Shown here: positions 1-9,393 of the stretch, one piece after another
Layout of the letters: every line of letters begins with the position of its first letter
Numbering within the stretch: position 1 is the first letter of the stretch
From: CAG-390 sp045543615
Lineage (GTDB): Bacteria > Bacillota > Clostridia > Oscillospirales > CAG-272
Assembly (NCBI GenBank): GCA_045543615.1
Contig: JAZPXL010000018.1
Span: 82,427-146,426 of the forward strand
Reading direction: 5' to 3'
Length of the DNA stretch: 64,000 nt
Notes under the pieces: generated by a model
Told to the model about the DNA's origin: nothing
What the model saw: only the letters and a program-made list of their open reading frames with translations
The model's database searches: none
Program-made: the position numbers and the translations under genes

Positions 1-1316
1 TAGCTGAATGAGAAATCATTTTCCTGCTCGCACAACTCAACAACGTGCTCTGCAAGGTCAATTCCTCCCTCGCCGCCCTTTGCCCAAACATCGGACATAA
101 TGGCATTAACTCCGAGAGATGCACACTTTTCAATTACAAGTGCAATTTCTGCATCAGTATCGGTCGGGAATCTGTTTACAGCCACCACGCAGGGCAGTTT
201 GTAGACATTTCTTATGTTGGATACGTGACGAAGCAGATTAGGGAGCCCTGCTTCAAGTGCTTCAAGATTTTCTTCTACGAGTGCTGTCTTCGGAAGCCCA
301 CCGTGCATCTTGAGTGCACGAATTGTTGCAACAACAACAACTGCATCAGGACGAAGTGACGCATATCTGCATTTGATATCAAGGAACTTTTCAGCACCAA
401 GGTCAGCACCAAAGCCAGCCTCAGTAACGCAATACTCGCCAAGTCGCATTGCCATCTTTGTGGCTGTGACTGTATTACATCCGTGAGCAATATTTGCAAA
501 AGGTCCACCGTGAACAAAAGCAGGCGTACCTTCAAGTGTCTGAACAAGATTGGGACTCATAGCATCCTTAAGAAGTGCTGCCATAGCTCCTACTGCCTTA
601 AGATCTCCTGCTGTAACAGGCTTGTCATCGTAAGTATAAGCAACAACAATTCTCGCAAGACGCTCTTTAAGGTCTGTGATGGAATCGGCAAGGCAGAATA
701 CAGCCATAATCTCCGATGCAACTGTTATATCATATCCGTCCTCACGAGGCACGCCGTTGACTCTGCCACCCAGTCCGTCCGTTACAAAACGAAGCTGACG
801 GTCATTCATATCAACGCATCTTTTCCAGGTAATTCTTCTGGGATCTATTCCAAGTGCGTTGCCCTGATAAATATGATTGTCAAGCATAGCTGCGAGCAGA
901 TTATTTGCAGCACCTATTGCGTGAAAATCGCCTGTAAAATGCAGATTTATATCCTCCATTGGAACTACCTGAGCGTATCCACCACCTGCAGCTCCACCTT
1001 TTACGCCAAAAACAGGACCAAGCGAGGGCTCACGAAGTGCAGCTATGGACTTTTTGCCTATTCTGCGCAATCCATCAGCAAGACCGATGGTAGTTGTGGT
1101 CTTGCCTTCCCCCGCAGGTGTAGGCGTAATTGCAGTTACCAAAATTAGCTTACCGTTGCGTTCTTCGGTTTCTGACAGAAGATTGCGATTAACCTTTGCC
1201 TTATACTTTCCATAAAGCTCAAGGTATCTCTCATCTATACCTGCGATTTCAGCAATTTCGGTAATGGGGCGTAGTTTGGCCTGCTGGGCAATTTCGATAT
1301 CAGTAAGAAATGCCAT
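1..1316 (-). CDS. fhs: Formate--tetrahydrofolate ligase, 3' end cut by window edge
   Basis: Makes 10-formyl-tetrahydrofolate from formate, ATP and THF in cytosolic one-carbon metabolism. The reading frame starts at ATG 1314-1316, behind an AAGGAG site, and stays open to base 1, giving about 438 codons of a family usually near 555. The nucleotide loop PTPAGEGKTT is at residues 65-74, followed by TIGLADGL and the family blocks REPSLGPVFGVKGGAAGGG and LHFTGDFHAI. It is the last gene seen in the long minus-strand operon, 21 bases after the flippase. In anaerobes it can serve purine synthesis, serine/glycine interconversion or an acetogenic branch; nothing here decides between these. Confidence 0.97.
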   Translation of the reverse strand, partial: MAFLTDIEIAQQAKLRPITEIAEIAGIDERYLELYGKYKAKVNRNLLSETEERNGKLILVTAITPTPAGEGKTTTTIGLADGLRRIGKKSIAALREPSLGPVFGVKGGAAGGGYAQVVPMEDINLHFTGDFHAIGAANNLLAAMLDNHIYQGNALGIDPRRITWKRCVDMNDRQLRFVTDGLGGRVNGVPREDGYDITVASEIMAVFCLADSITDLKERLARIVVAYTYDDKPVTAGDLKAVGAMAALLKDAMSPNLVQTLEGTPAFVHGGPFANIAHGCNTVTATKMAMRLGEYCVTEAGFGADLGAEKFLDIKCRYASLRPDAVVVVATIRALKMHGGLPKTALVEENLEALEAGLPNLLRHVSNIRNVYKLPCVVAVNRFPTDTDAEIALVIEKCASLGVNAIMSDVWAKGGEGGIDLAEHVVELCEQENDFSFS

Positions 1317-1337
1317 TTTTGTTCTCCTTAGTTTTAA

Positions 1338-2789
1338 TTATTCGGAGGCCTCTCCGTTTTTGTTTTTATAATTGCGTATAACGCCAACAATTCCATCTAA
1401 AATCGGTTTGCCATTATAGGCTAGCACAACCAGAAGAATTGCGGCTTGTACAATAATCCAACCCTTAAATTCAAGCAGCATCACAACAGCCTGAAGGAGA
1501 ATCAGTATTGTGTTTATTGTCAGCCGAAGTGGCTGAACATTGAATTTTATATACTTTTGTGCGTTGATAGTTCTGATAAGGAAGACAGCAAAATAGCTCA
1601 CAAGTGCAGCAACAGCCGCACCCTGTGCTGCAGTTTCATTATCAGAATACTGCATAAACAGTGGGATCAATACAAATGAAAGCACAACATTTATTACGCC
1701 TCCAAGCATTGATGTGAGAAAAGCAAGTATACTTTTCTTCTCCACAAGGTAGACGCTTCCCATAAATGTGGTAAATGCAGAAAACACAGTTGCAACAACA
1801 AGCAGAGGCATATACTGCCAAGCTCCATAAAAAGCATCGCTCATAAGCAAGATGGTAAACAGCTTGGCAAATGCGATGAGGCCTGATGCCGCCATAAAAA
1901 TTATTCCCATATAGCTCTTGAAAACGCTTGAGAAGAATTTTCCGCGGTCCTCTTCATTTGAGTCAGTAACAGCAGAAAAATGCCACGCTTCAATAAAAAC
2001 GGTTGTCATCATAGTGATTACTGTTGGGATTTTGTACGCGGCAACAAATATACCGTTTACATCTCCACCACAAAAATGCGCAACAATAAAGTGATTTGAA
2101 ACACTTGTAACCCACCAAAATATTGTTGTCGGTATCATCGGTACGCTGTAAGCCAAGAGAGCTTTAAGCCCTGCTTTTGTTACGAATCTAAAATCAAGAT
2201 CACGATGAAGCTTTGCCGCAACAATAAGAAACACCGTAACAAGAACATTAGCAACAACCACAGACAAAACATATCCAAGCACTCCCATATCAAAAAAGAC
2301 AAGGAAAATGATGTTGAATAAAATTGTCAGCGCAGTATTGATTATGCCTTGCAAAGCATACATTTTTGTATGACCAAGACCTCTTACGTAATTTGAAATC
2401 GCAAATTGAAAATTCGCCGTAATTACAAAAACTACTATCAACCAATTGTAGCCATCGAACATATCAAAAAGCCAAAGTATTGGCGATAGGACAAGAAATA
2501 CGACGCTTCCTGCAACCAAAATTGCCATCGCTGATGAAAAGATCTCTTTTTTCTTTGATGGTTCGTCGTGTGTGTCAAGAGCAAATCTGAAAATTCCGTC
2601 ACAAATTCCTATTGCCGCAAGTGGCATTAGAAGATTTGCTGTTTGCGTTATGAGATCTGCTGTTGAGTATTGCGCTTTAGAGAGAAGCTCGGTATAAAGC
2701 GGCATAAGCAAATAGACCATCAGCTTGGAAGAGAAAGTTCCCAAGCCAAAGATCAATGTATTTGATATCAGCCGCTTATACTTGTTCAT
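1338..2789 (-). CDS. Polysaccharide/lipid-linked oligosaccharide flippase (MATE/MOP superfamily)
   Basis: A 483-aa integral membrane protein with about 12-14 hydrophobic segments from the N-terminus (NTLIFGLGTFSSKLMVYLLMPLY) to near the C-terminus, ending in a short charged tail. The opening segment is typical of Wzx/RfbX/MurJ-like flippases, which move undecaprenyl-linked glycans across the membrane. It starts behind GAGG, nine bases upstream of ATG. It lies between yebC and fhs, with no glycosyltransferases nearby, so the substrate is unknown. A role in cell-wall precursor or spore-envelope export is possible but is inference only. Confidence 0.85.
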   Translation of the reverse strand: MNKYKRLISNTLIFGLGTFSSKLMVYLLMPLYTELLSKAQYSTADLITQTANLLMPLAAIGICDGIFRFALDTHDEPSKKKEIFSSAMAILVAGSVVFLVLSPILWLFDMFDGYNWLIVVFVITANFQFAISNYVRGLGHTKMYALQGIINTALTILFNIIFLVFFDMGVLGYVLSVVVANVLVTVFLIVAAKLHRDLDFRFVTKAGLKALLAYSVPMIPTTIFWWVTSVSNHFIVAHFCGGDVNGIFVAAYKIPTVITMMTTVFIEAWHFSAVTDSNEEDRGKFFSSVFKSYMGIIFMAASGLIAFAKLFTILLMSDAFYGAWQYMPLLVVATVFSAFTTFMGSVYLVEKKSILAFLTSMLGGVINVVLSFVLIPLFMQYSDNETAAQGAAVAALVSYFAVFLIRTINAQKYIKFNVQPLRLTINTILILLQAVVMLLEFKGWIIVQAAILLVVLAYNGKPILDGIVGVIRNYKNKNGEASE

Positions 2790-2822
2790 TGTGTTCTACC
2801 TCAATAAATAAATAAGTTATAA

Positions 2823-3554
2823 TTACTCCGCGTTTTTCCAGTTATGATATACGTTCATAACGTCATCATCTTCTTCAAGTCTTTCAAGAAGAAGTGTCAT
2901 AAACTTAATGTCATCTTCGTTGTCGAGTGTTACGGTATTCTGCGCAATCTTAGTTTTTTCTGCAGATTCAATCTTATAGCCTGCAGCTTCAAGTGCCTCG
3001 ACAACTGCATAAAGATCATCAGGCTCGGTGTAGATCTCAAAGATGTCCTCATCTGCAAGGAAATCTGCTGCGCCTGCCTCAAGGGAAGCTTCCATAAGCG
3101 CATCCTCATCAATATCACCATCCTCATTGCTGATGATGATAAGTCCCTTATCGTCAAACATAAAGCTTACGCAACCCGACTGTCCAAGATTGCCGTGGTA
3201 CTTTGAGAAATAGGAGCGAACGTTACCAACTGTACGGTTACGGTTGTCGGTAGTGGTCTCAACAATAACTGCAACACCGGACGGGCCGTAGCCTTCGTAT
3301 GTGATAGCCTCATAGGAAGCGTTATCTGCACCCTGCGCCTTCTTTATTGTGCGCTCGATATTATCATTTGGTACATTGTTAGCCTTTGCCTTCTGAATGA
3401 GATCACGAAGCCTTGAGTTTGATGCGGGATCAGGTCCACCCTCTTTTACAGCGATTGTGATTTCTTTACCGATCTTGGTAAATATCTTCGCCTTCTGAGC
3501 GTCGGTCTTTTCCTTCTTGTGCTTGATGTTACTCCATTTGCTATGTCCTGACAT
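2823..3554 (-). CDS. yebC: YebC/PmpR family protein
   Basis: A 243-aa protein of the YebC family, at the family's normal length. It begins MSGHSKWSNIKHKK, the diagnostic N-terminus, followed by KAKIFTKIGKEITIAVKEGG and RLRDLIQKAKANNVPNDNI. The family was first described as DNA-binding regulators. Some members are now linked to translation of difficult peptide sequences. It sits downstream of argS in the operon, and a translation role would fit that place. The start has a GAGG site. Confidence 0.95.
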   Translation of the reverse strand: MSGHSKWSNIKHKKEKTDAQKAKIFTKIGKEITIAVKEGGPDPASNSRLRDLIQKAKANNVPNDNIERTIKKAQGADNASYEAITYEGYGPSGVAVIVETTTDNRNRTVGNVRSYFSKYHGNLGQSGCVSFMFDDKGLIIISNEDGDIDEDALMEASLEAGAADFLADEDIFEIYTEPDDLYAVVEALEAAGYKIESAEKTKIAQNTVTLDNEDDIKFMTLLLERLEEDDDVMNVYHNWKNAE

Positions 3555-3592
3555 AATAGTATACCTCTTTTATGAATAATTAATAATTTTTA

Positions 3593-5311
3593 TTAGATTT
3601 GCTCGGTTTTCTTGAGACAGATAAGCTCAAATGCAACGCCGAGAATTGATTTTGTTGCAGCTGTGAGCGCAACTCTCGTTGATACAACAGTCTCGTCTTC
3701 CTCGGCAAGAATTGAACAACCGTGATAGAAGCGGTTAAACGCAGATGCAAGGTCAATGATGTATCTGGTGATGTAGAAAGGCTCGTGATTCTCTATTGCC
3801 GACTCTACACGTTCGGGGAACGTCGAAATAATACGAAGAAGCTCGTGCTCCTCCGGTGTAGAAATCTTGTACTCGCCACCGTATTCAACACCGGACGCCT
3901 TATTCATTACAGAACACGTTCTTGCGTATGTGTACTGAACATACGGGCCTGTGTTGCCATCATAAGAAAGTGCATCTTCAAGCGTGAAGTTGATATCCTT
4001 GATCCTGTTGTTTGACAGATAATAGAATACAATAGCTCCAACTCCGACCTTTTCTGCAATCTCTCTCTTCTTCTCTTCATCCATATCGGGATTCTTTTCG
4101 CCTGTTATCTGATAAACCTTATCGATTGCCTGTGCAAGAAGATCCTTGAGAAGAATTACATTACCTGTTCTGGTAGCAAGCTTTGCTCCATTGATGCTGA
4201 CCGTACCGTAGGGAACGTGAACAAGCTTATCTGCCCAATCAAATCCCATCATTTCCACAACCTTGAACCACTGTGCAAAATGCAGGGATTGTGCAGCAGA
4301 CGTTACATAAATACACTTATCAAAATCGTATGTGTTCTTTCTGTAAAGCGCAGCCGCAATATCTCTTGTAGCGTAAATTGTCGAACCATCACGCTTGAGA
4401 ATCAAGCAAGGGGGCATATTGTATTCGGAAAGATCAACAATAGTAGCTCCATCATCAACCTTTGTAATGCCTGCCTCCCTGAGCTTTTCAATAACAGGCG
4501 CGCATTTGTCATAATAGAAGCTCTCGCCTGCGTAGCTATCAAACTCAATAGAAAGCTGATCGTATGTCTTCTGATACTCAACAATACTGATTTCAATAAA
4601 CCACTTCCAAAGCTCCATATTGTCGGGATCGTGCTGTTCAAGCTTCGTAAATTCAGCTCTCGCAGCCTCTTCAAGAGTGGGATCATTTTCTGCTTCTGCG
4701 TGGAACTTTACATACAGCTCAACGAGCTTGTCAATTCCACCGTTTTCTATCTCTTCCTTGCTTCCCCAGCGTCTATACGCAACGATCAGCTTGCCGAACT
4801 GAGTACCCCAGTCCCCAAGATGGTTGACGCCAACGCAATTGTACCCGGCAAATTGATAAAGCTTTTTGAGAGAATGACCGATAACGGTCGTTCCAAGATG
4901 TCCAATGTGGAATGGCTTCGCAACATTGGGAGAGGAATAGTCGAGAACGATTGTTTTTCCGTGTCCACTTTCAGGAGAACCGTATCTCTCACCCTTTGCA
5001 AACACCTCATCAAGCACACCCTTTACAAGTGCAGCATCATCAACCTTAAAATTGATGTATCCGTTGAGTGCCTGGGCATTGACAATTCCCTGTCCGTCAA
5101 AAGACTCAGAGAGAGCAAGTGCTATCTGAATAGGCGAGCGTCTGAGAAGACGGCTGAGCTTGAAGCACGGAAGTGCGATATCACCCATCGAGGTATCAGG
5201 TGGATACTCGAGAAGCTCAAAAATCTCCTGTTCGGTTATCTCTGCACCCGAGAAATTCTCCGAAACAGCTGCTGCGATATTCGTTGAAATAATTTTTTTG
5301 AATTTTTGCAT
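3593..5311 (-). CDS. argS: Arginine--tRNA ligase
   Basis: Charges tRNA-Arg with arginine; class I synthetase of 572 aa. Visible blocks are the N-terminal Arg-tRNA recognition domain (about 1-110), the HIGH-type signature SSPNVAKPFHIGHLGTT near residue 130, the catalytic core and a C-terminal anticodon-binding domain (SYDGNTGPYVQYTYART onward). The classical KMSKS is degenerate, as usual in ArgRS (GTVSINGAKLATRTGN region). It lies 21 bases after the 56-aa membrane protein and 38 bases before yebC. No T-box leader is present, because it is internal to the operon. Confidence 0.97.
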   Translation of the reverse strand: MQKFKKIISTNIAAAVSENFSGAEITEQEIFELLEYPPDTSMGDIALPCFKLSRLLRRSPIQIALALSESFDGQGIVNAQALNGYINFKVDDAALVKGVLDEVFAKGERYGSPESGHGKTIVLDYSSPNVAKPFHIGHLGTTVIGHSLKKLYQFAGYNCVGVNHLGDWGTQFGKLIVAYRRWGSKEEIENGGIDKLVELYVKFHAEAENDPTLEEAARAEFTKLEQHDPDNMELWKWFIEISIVEYQKTYDQLSIEFDSYAGESFYYDKCAPVIEKLREAGITKVDDGATIVDLSEYNMPPCLILKRDGSTIYATRDIAAALYRKNTYDFDKCIYVTSAAQSLHFAQWFKVVEMMGFDWADKLVHVPYGTVSINGAKLATRTGNVILLKDLLAQAIDKVYQITGEKNPDMDEEKKREIAEKVGVGAIVFYYLSNNRIKDINFTLEDALSYDGNTGPYVQYTYARTCSVMNKASGVEYGGEYKISTPEEHELLRIISTFPERVESAIENHEPFYITRYIIDLASAFNRFYHGCSILAEEDETVVSTRVALTAATKSILGVAFELICLKKTEQI

Positions 5312-5332
5312 TTTGTATACCTACCAAGTTAT

Positions 5333-5503
5333 TTATTCTTCATCGTCTTTATTTCTTCTTGACAGCACCACGAAAACTACTGCAAGAATAACAACAACTG
5401 CAGCTATCGTAATCCACAGCCAGGGCTTACTTTGATCACCTGTCAGTGGCGAATTTGATAATTGAAGTATAGTTTTGTTTGCCGAAAGCATCATATCATC
5501 CAT
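5333..5503 (-). CDS. 56-aa single-pass membrane protein with a sorting-signal-like tail
   Basis: A short gene filling the recN-argS gap. It starts at ATG 5501-5503 with an AGAGGAAA ribosome site at normal spacing. The protein reads MDDMMLSANKTILQLSN, then SPLTGD, one hydrophobic helix (about residues 28-47) and the basic-acidic end SRRNKDDEE. An xPxTG-like motif, helix and RR tail is the architecture of a sortase cell-wall sorting signal, but there is no signal peptide or exported domain before it. It could be a small membrane protein in its own right or the relic of a larger surface protein. The clean ribosome site and intact frame favour a real gene. Confidence 0.6.
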   Translation of the reverse strand: MDDMMLSANKTILQLSNSPLTGDQSKPWLWITIAAVVVILAVVFVVLSRRNKDDEE

Positions 5504-5523
5504 TTGAAATTTCCTCTCGAGTA

Positions 5524-7206
5524 CTATAAAGTCTTACCTTCATTGATCATATCCACAGCAGCCAATCTCTGTGCCTCTGTGACATTGATGCCACCCAAAA
5601 TTCGTGCAGTCTCAGCAATTCTGCCGTCATCGTCAAGCTCGCACAGCTCTGTTTCTGCTCTGCCGTCTTTCTCTTTTTTCATAACAAGCACATGTGTATG
5701 AGCAAGAGATGCGATCTGAGCTGAATGAGTAACTGAGAGAACCTGAGCCGACTTCGACGCCTGCTTAAGTTTGATACCAATCTTTCTTGAAGTCTTACCC
5801 GAAACTCCTGTATCAACCTCGTCAAAGATCAACGTACCCGTTGCATCCGACTCGGCTATCGCACATTTTATAGCAAGCATCAATCTTGAAAGCTCACCAC
5901 CCGAAGCAGTCTTTTCAAGTGGAAGCATAGGCTCACCCGGATTAGCCGCTATAAGAAAATCGACTACATCGATGCCACTCTCGGTAAAGTCTGCCGCCTG
6001 CGTAACTGAAACGGCAAATTTAACCTTTGGCATATCAAGGAAAGCAAGAGTTCTGCAAACCTCGCTCTCAATTCTCTCGCCGGCCTCTTTCCTTTTGCCT
6101 GAAAGCTCGCTTGCAAGCACGAAAAGCTCTTCCTTGAGAGCATTTTCTTTTAAAATAAGCTCATCTGTATGCCCATCGCCGTCGCTTGCAATAGCAAGCT
6201 CTGCCTCTGCCTTCTTACCAAATTCAAGAATTTCAGCAATCGTAGTGCCGTATTTCTTTTTCAGCTTGCCGATAAGAGCCAATCGCTCCTCAATTGCATC
6301 AAGCCTCTTTTCAGGATCTTCGGAAAACTCTGCGCTCTCCAAGATCAAAAGGAGCTCCGATGCAATGTCCTCAAGCTCATAGGTGCAAGAACGAAGTCTT
6401 GCAGAAAGCGTAGCAAATTCGGGAACGACATCGCTGACTTTCGATAGTGCATCAGCCGCCCTCTGTGCAAGTGATGACGCAGTAATCCCCTTGTCATTAA
6501 CGCACAACACGCGAACTGCTGCGTCGGTCTGCTTTTTGATTCGCTCAAGCGATTGAAGCCTTGTTCTTTCATCAACAAGAGCCTCCTCTTCACCGATCTT
6601 GAGCTTAGCACTGTTTATCTCACGAACCTGAAACTCAAGCATATCTCTCATTCGTGACAGTTCGGCAGCATTTTTCCTTAGAAGAGTAAGTGCTCGTCTT
6701 ACCTCACACCACTCTGTATATTTTTCCTTGTAACTTGCAATCAAGTCATCACAGTCGGCGTAACCGTCAAGTAGCATTATTCGCTCGCTCTCCTCAGAAA
6801 GTCGCAACGAATCGTGTTGTCCGTGAATTGTTATAAGCATTCTGCCAACTCTGCGCATCATCTGTTGAGTAACACCCTTACCGTCGATTCTGCAAACGGT
6901 CTTGCCCTCATCGGTAAGGCTTCTTTCGAGTATTATCTCACCATCGCATATTTCAATTCCAAGCAGGGCAAATGCCTCTGCTTCTTTTGTTGAAATATCC
7001 GTAAAAACAGCACTGACGACAGCCTTTCTCTCACCACTACGGATAAGATCCCGACTTATTCGATTGCACACAAGAAAATTGATGCTGTCGGTTATAACAG
7101 ATTTTCCTGCGCCTGTTTCGCCCGTAAGCACAGTAAGTCCCTCACGAAGCTCAAAATCAAGCGAGCGTACGACAGCCATATTTTCAATATGCAACGATCT
7201 TAGCAT
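5524..7206 (-). CDS. recN: DNA repair protein RecN
   Basis: SMC-like ATPase acting at DNA double-strand breaks; 560 aa, normal for RecN. The N-terminus MLRSLHIENMAVVRSLDFEL leads into Walker A GETGAGKSVI at about residues 30-40. A long coiled-coil middle follows. The C-terminal head carries the ABC signature (TASGGELSRLMLAIKCAI) and Walker B (TLIFDEVDTGVSG). It starts behind GAGGAA, 16 bases after argR. The argR-recN pair is a conserved arrangement in Bacillota. Confidence 0.97.
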   Translation of the reverse strand: MLRSLHIENMAVVRSLDFELREGLTVLTGETGAGKSVITDSINFLVCNRISRDLIRSGERKAVVSAVFTDISTKEAEAFALLGIEICDGEIILERSLTDEGKTVCRIDGKGVTQQMMRRVGRMLITIHGQHDSLRLSEESERIMLLDGYADCDDLIASYKEKYTEWCEVRRALTLLRKNAAELSRMRDMLEFQVREINSAKLKIGEEEALVDERTRLQSLERIKKQTDAAVRVLCVNDKGITASSLAQRAADALSKVSDVVPEFATLSARLRSCTYELEDIASELLLILESAEFSEDPEKRLDAIEERLALIGKLKKKYGTTIAEILEFGKKAEAELAIASDGDGHTDELILKENALKEELFVLASELSGKRKEAGERIESEVCRTLAFLDMPKVKFAVSVTQAADFTESGIDVVDFLIAANPGEPMLPLEKTASGGELSRLMLAIKCAIAESDATGTLIFDEVDTGVSGKTSRKIGIKLKQASKSAQVLSVTHSAQIASLAHTHVLVMKKEKDGRAETELCELDDDGRIAETARILGGINVTEAQRLAAVDMINEGKTL

Positions 7207-7222
7207 ATTATTTCCTCACAAA

Positions 7223-7678
7223 TTAAACTGCATCAAGCAAGGAGTGCAATCTTTCGCTTATGTCCTTTGCGCTCTCTTCGCTGCGAGTTACAGTTATTAT
7301 AGTATCATCTCCTGCAACGCACCCCAGAATATCCGGAGACTGAATTGCATCAAGACCCGTTGCAACTGCCTGCGCCATTCCTGTATATGTTTTGGTCACA
7401 ATGATATTCTGCGCATATTCAATGCTGACAATCGAGTCAACAAGCGCACGGTTAAATTTGAAATTGTTCGCAGGCTCTTTCTTTGCAGGGAGAACATATC
7501 TATATGAGCCTCTGCCACTTAACACTTTAGTAAGCTTAAGCTCTCTAATATCTCTTGAAACGGTTGCTTGTGTAACGTTAAACCCCTCCCTGCTGAGCAT
7601 ATGGATGAGTTCTTCCTGTGTCTCGATCTCATAACGTGTAATGAGAGAAATGATCTGTTCTTGACGTTTGCTTTTCAT
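7223..7678 (-). CDS. argR: Arginine repressor ArgR
   Basis: A 151-aa transcriptional regulator. It has an N-terminal winged helix (KSKRQEQIISLITRYEIETQEELIHML, then TQATVSRDIRELKL) and a C-terminal arginine-binding hexamerisation domain (GCVAGDDTIITVTRS). In Bacillota it represses arginine synthesis and activates catabolism when arginine is bound. It sits between nadK and recN as in many Bacillota. No arginine biosynthesis genes occur in the window, though argS is two genes downstream. Confidence 0.96.
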   Translation of the reverse strand: MKSKRQEQIISLITRYEIETQEELIHMLSREGFNVTQATVSRDIRELKLTKVLSGRGSYRYVLPAKKEPANNFKFNRALVDSIVSIEYAQNIIVTKTYTGMAQAVATGLDAIQSPDILGCVAGDDTIITVTRSEESAKDISERLHSLLDAV

Positions 7679-7700
7679 AATCCATACCTTCCGTTAAAAA

Positions 7701-8558
7701 TTATAGAGCTGTCAGCTTTTTATATAAATCAGAATAAAAATTATTTTCCTTAACTCGCACAATACGTGCGACCTTATCAGACCTTGTAACTCTGACTGTA
7801 TGATATTTACCAAGTCTTATGTTAATTCTTCCGTCTACTGTAATGAAGAGGTTTGGCTCTCTTACGCAGACATTTTTAATTTCAATAACAGAATCGTCGG
7901 GAAATACTATCGGCCTTGATGAAAATGCGTGTGGGCAGATCGGAGTAACGCAGAAGCCTTTGACGCCCGGAGCCATAACAGGGCCTCCTGCTGACAGCGA
8001 ATAAGCCGTTGAGCCTGTCGGAGTCGATACAATCAAGCCGTCTGCTCTGTAATCTCCAACCTTCATTCCATCTGCATAAAGTTCAAGGTCAACAATTCTT
8101 GCAATCGAACCATTTGAAACGACTACCTCGTTTAGACCTCGGCTGACATAAAGCGTCTTGTCTTTATTTTTGACCTCAATCGAGAGCATCGATCTTGTAT
8201 CGATAAAATATTCTCCCCTGAGCACATCCTCAAGCTTGTCAAGCTCATTTACCTCCAATGAGGTCATATAGCCAAGTCTGCCTTTGTTTACTGCAAGGAT
8301 CGGAATGCACTTATCCGAAACTCGTCGGGCGTTCTCAAGCACCGTTCCGTCGCCACCTATAACAACCACAAGCTCTGCGTTGTCATATAGATGGTCAGCA
8401 TCGGCAAATCTTATGCCTTCTTTCTCATCTATCACGTTTTTTGCAAAGGACGGAAGCGTGAGCGAAACACCACAAGAGAGCAGTTTTTCGATGATCTGCT
8501 TCGCTACCAGCGTCTTATCCGTAACGTGAAAATTTGTGGTAAGCGTAATATTCTTCAT
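7701..8558 (-). CDS. nadK: NAD kinase
   Basis: Phosphorylates NAD to NADP; 285 aa. Family motifs are visible: GGDGTVLENARR (catalytic GGDGT, about residue 68), NKGRLGYMTS, and PTGSTAYSLSAGGPVMAPG. AAGGAGG precedes the start. It belongs to the tlyA-nadK-argR-recN block conserved in Bacillota. A 58-base gap to tlyA holds only its ribosome site and a weak 6-bp stem. Confidence 0.96.
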   Translation of the reverse strand: MKNITLTTNFHVTDKTLVAKQIIEKLLSCGVSLTLPSFAKNVIDEKEGIRFADADHLYDNAELVVVIGGDGTVLENARRVSDKCIPILAVNKGRLGYMTSLEVNELDKLEDVLRGEYFIDTRSMLSIEVKNKDKTLYVSRGLNEVVVSNGSIARIVDLELYADGMKVGDYRADGLIVSTPTGSTAYSLSAGGPVMAPGVKGFCVTPICPHAFSSRPIVFPDDSVIEIKNVCVREPNLFITVDGRINIRLGKYHTVRVTRSDKVARIVRVKENNFYSDLYKKLTAL

Positions 8559-8616
8559 AATGCGCCTCCTTTATATACATAACGCTGAAGAATAGCAACT
8601 GTCTATTCCTCGCAAT

Positions 8617-9393
8617 TTATTTGCTGTAATCGATTTGTGCAAGCAATTGTTCGGGTGAAAGCTTCTCCTCTTTCTCAAACAATGCAAGATATTCAATATT
8701 TCCGTCTCCACCGGGGAATGGTGAGCGTATAACGCCGGACAAGTATAGGTTAACCTCTCTTGCAGCACTCACGACTCGTCTGACTGCATACCTTCTGTGC
8801 TCGGGCTTTTTGACAATTCCTCCCTTGCCAATTGCGTCTCTGCCACACTCAAACTGTGGTTTAATCAGTGTGACAAGCTTACCACAGTCTTCAAGAAGAG
8901 GGGGAATGTTCGGAATTATGAGAGTCTGAGAAATAAACGAAACATCCATAACCGCAAGAGAAGCAATCTCTCCGATATCTTCAAAAGACAGATATCGTGC
9001 GTTCTTTCCCTCAAGCGAGCGAACTCTTATGTCCTCAAGAAGCTCACTTGCAAGCTGTCCGTGCCCTGAGTCAATAGCGTAAACAAATGACGCACCTCGC
9101 CGAAGCAAGCAATCTGTAAAACCTCCCGTGGATGCACCAATGTCAATACAAACCATACCGTCAACGCAAAGACTGAACGCATCAAGCGCAGCTTCAAGCT
9201 TTAGCCCACCACGCCCAACATAAGGAATCGACTCCTCGTAGTTAACTACGTGTTCTATGCTTTCATCAATAGTCTCACTCGGCTTTTTAATCTTCTTGCC
9301 ATCGACGCTTACAAGCCCGGCCGCTATTGCACGAGAGGCACTCTCTCTGCTTCTCGAGTAGCCAAATTTAAACAGAAATAAATCAGCTCTCAT
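8617..9393 (-). CDS. tlyA: TlyA family rRNA 2'-O-methyltransferase / hemolysin-like protein
   Basis: A 258-aa protein with an N-terminal S4 RNA-binding domain (MRADLFLFKFGYSRSRESA through VSVDGKKIKKPSE) and an FtsJ-type methyltransferase domain (VCIDIGASTGGFTDCLLRRGA as the SAM loop). TlyA methylates ribose in rRNA in mycobacteria; in Clostridia the exact target is not settled. The start codon overlaps the ispA stop (TAATG), and its own ribosome site is poor, so translation is probably coupled to ispA. Confidence 0.93.
   Translation of the reverse strand: MRADLFLFKFGYSRSRESASRAIAAGLVSVDGKKIKKPSETIDESIEHVVNYEESIPYVGRGGLKLEAALDAFSLCVDGMVCIDIGASTGGFTDCLLRRGASFVYAIDSGHGQLASELLEDIRVRSLEGKNARYLSFEDIGEIASLAVMDVSFISQTLIIPNIPPLLEDCGKLVTLIKPQFECGRDAIGKGGIVKKPEHRRYAVRRVVSAAREVNLYLSGVIRSPFPGGDGNIEYLALFEKEEKLSPEQLLAQIDYSK

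Noticed and set aside
483..1148. A 221-codon plus-strand reading frame
   Set aside because: It lies antisense inside fhs, has no ribosome site and is cysteine/serine-rich as antisense frames usually are.
4217..5287. A 356-codon plus-strand reading frame
   Set aside because: It is entirely antisense to argS, which has all synthetase motifs. It resembles no family.
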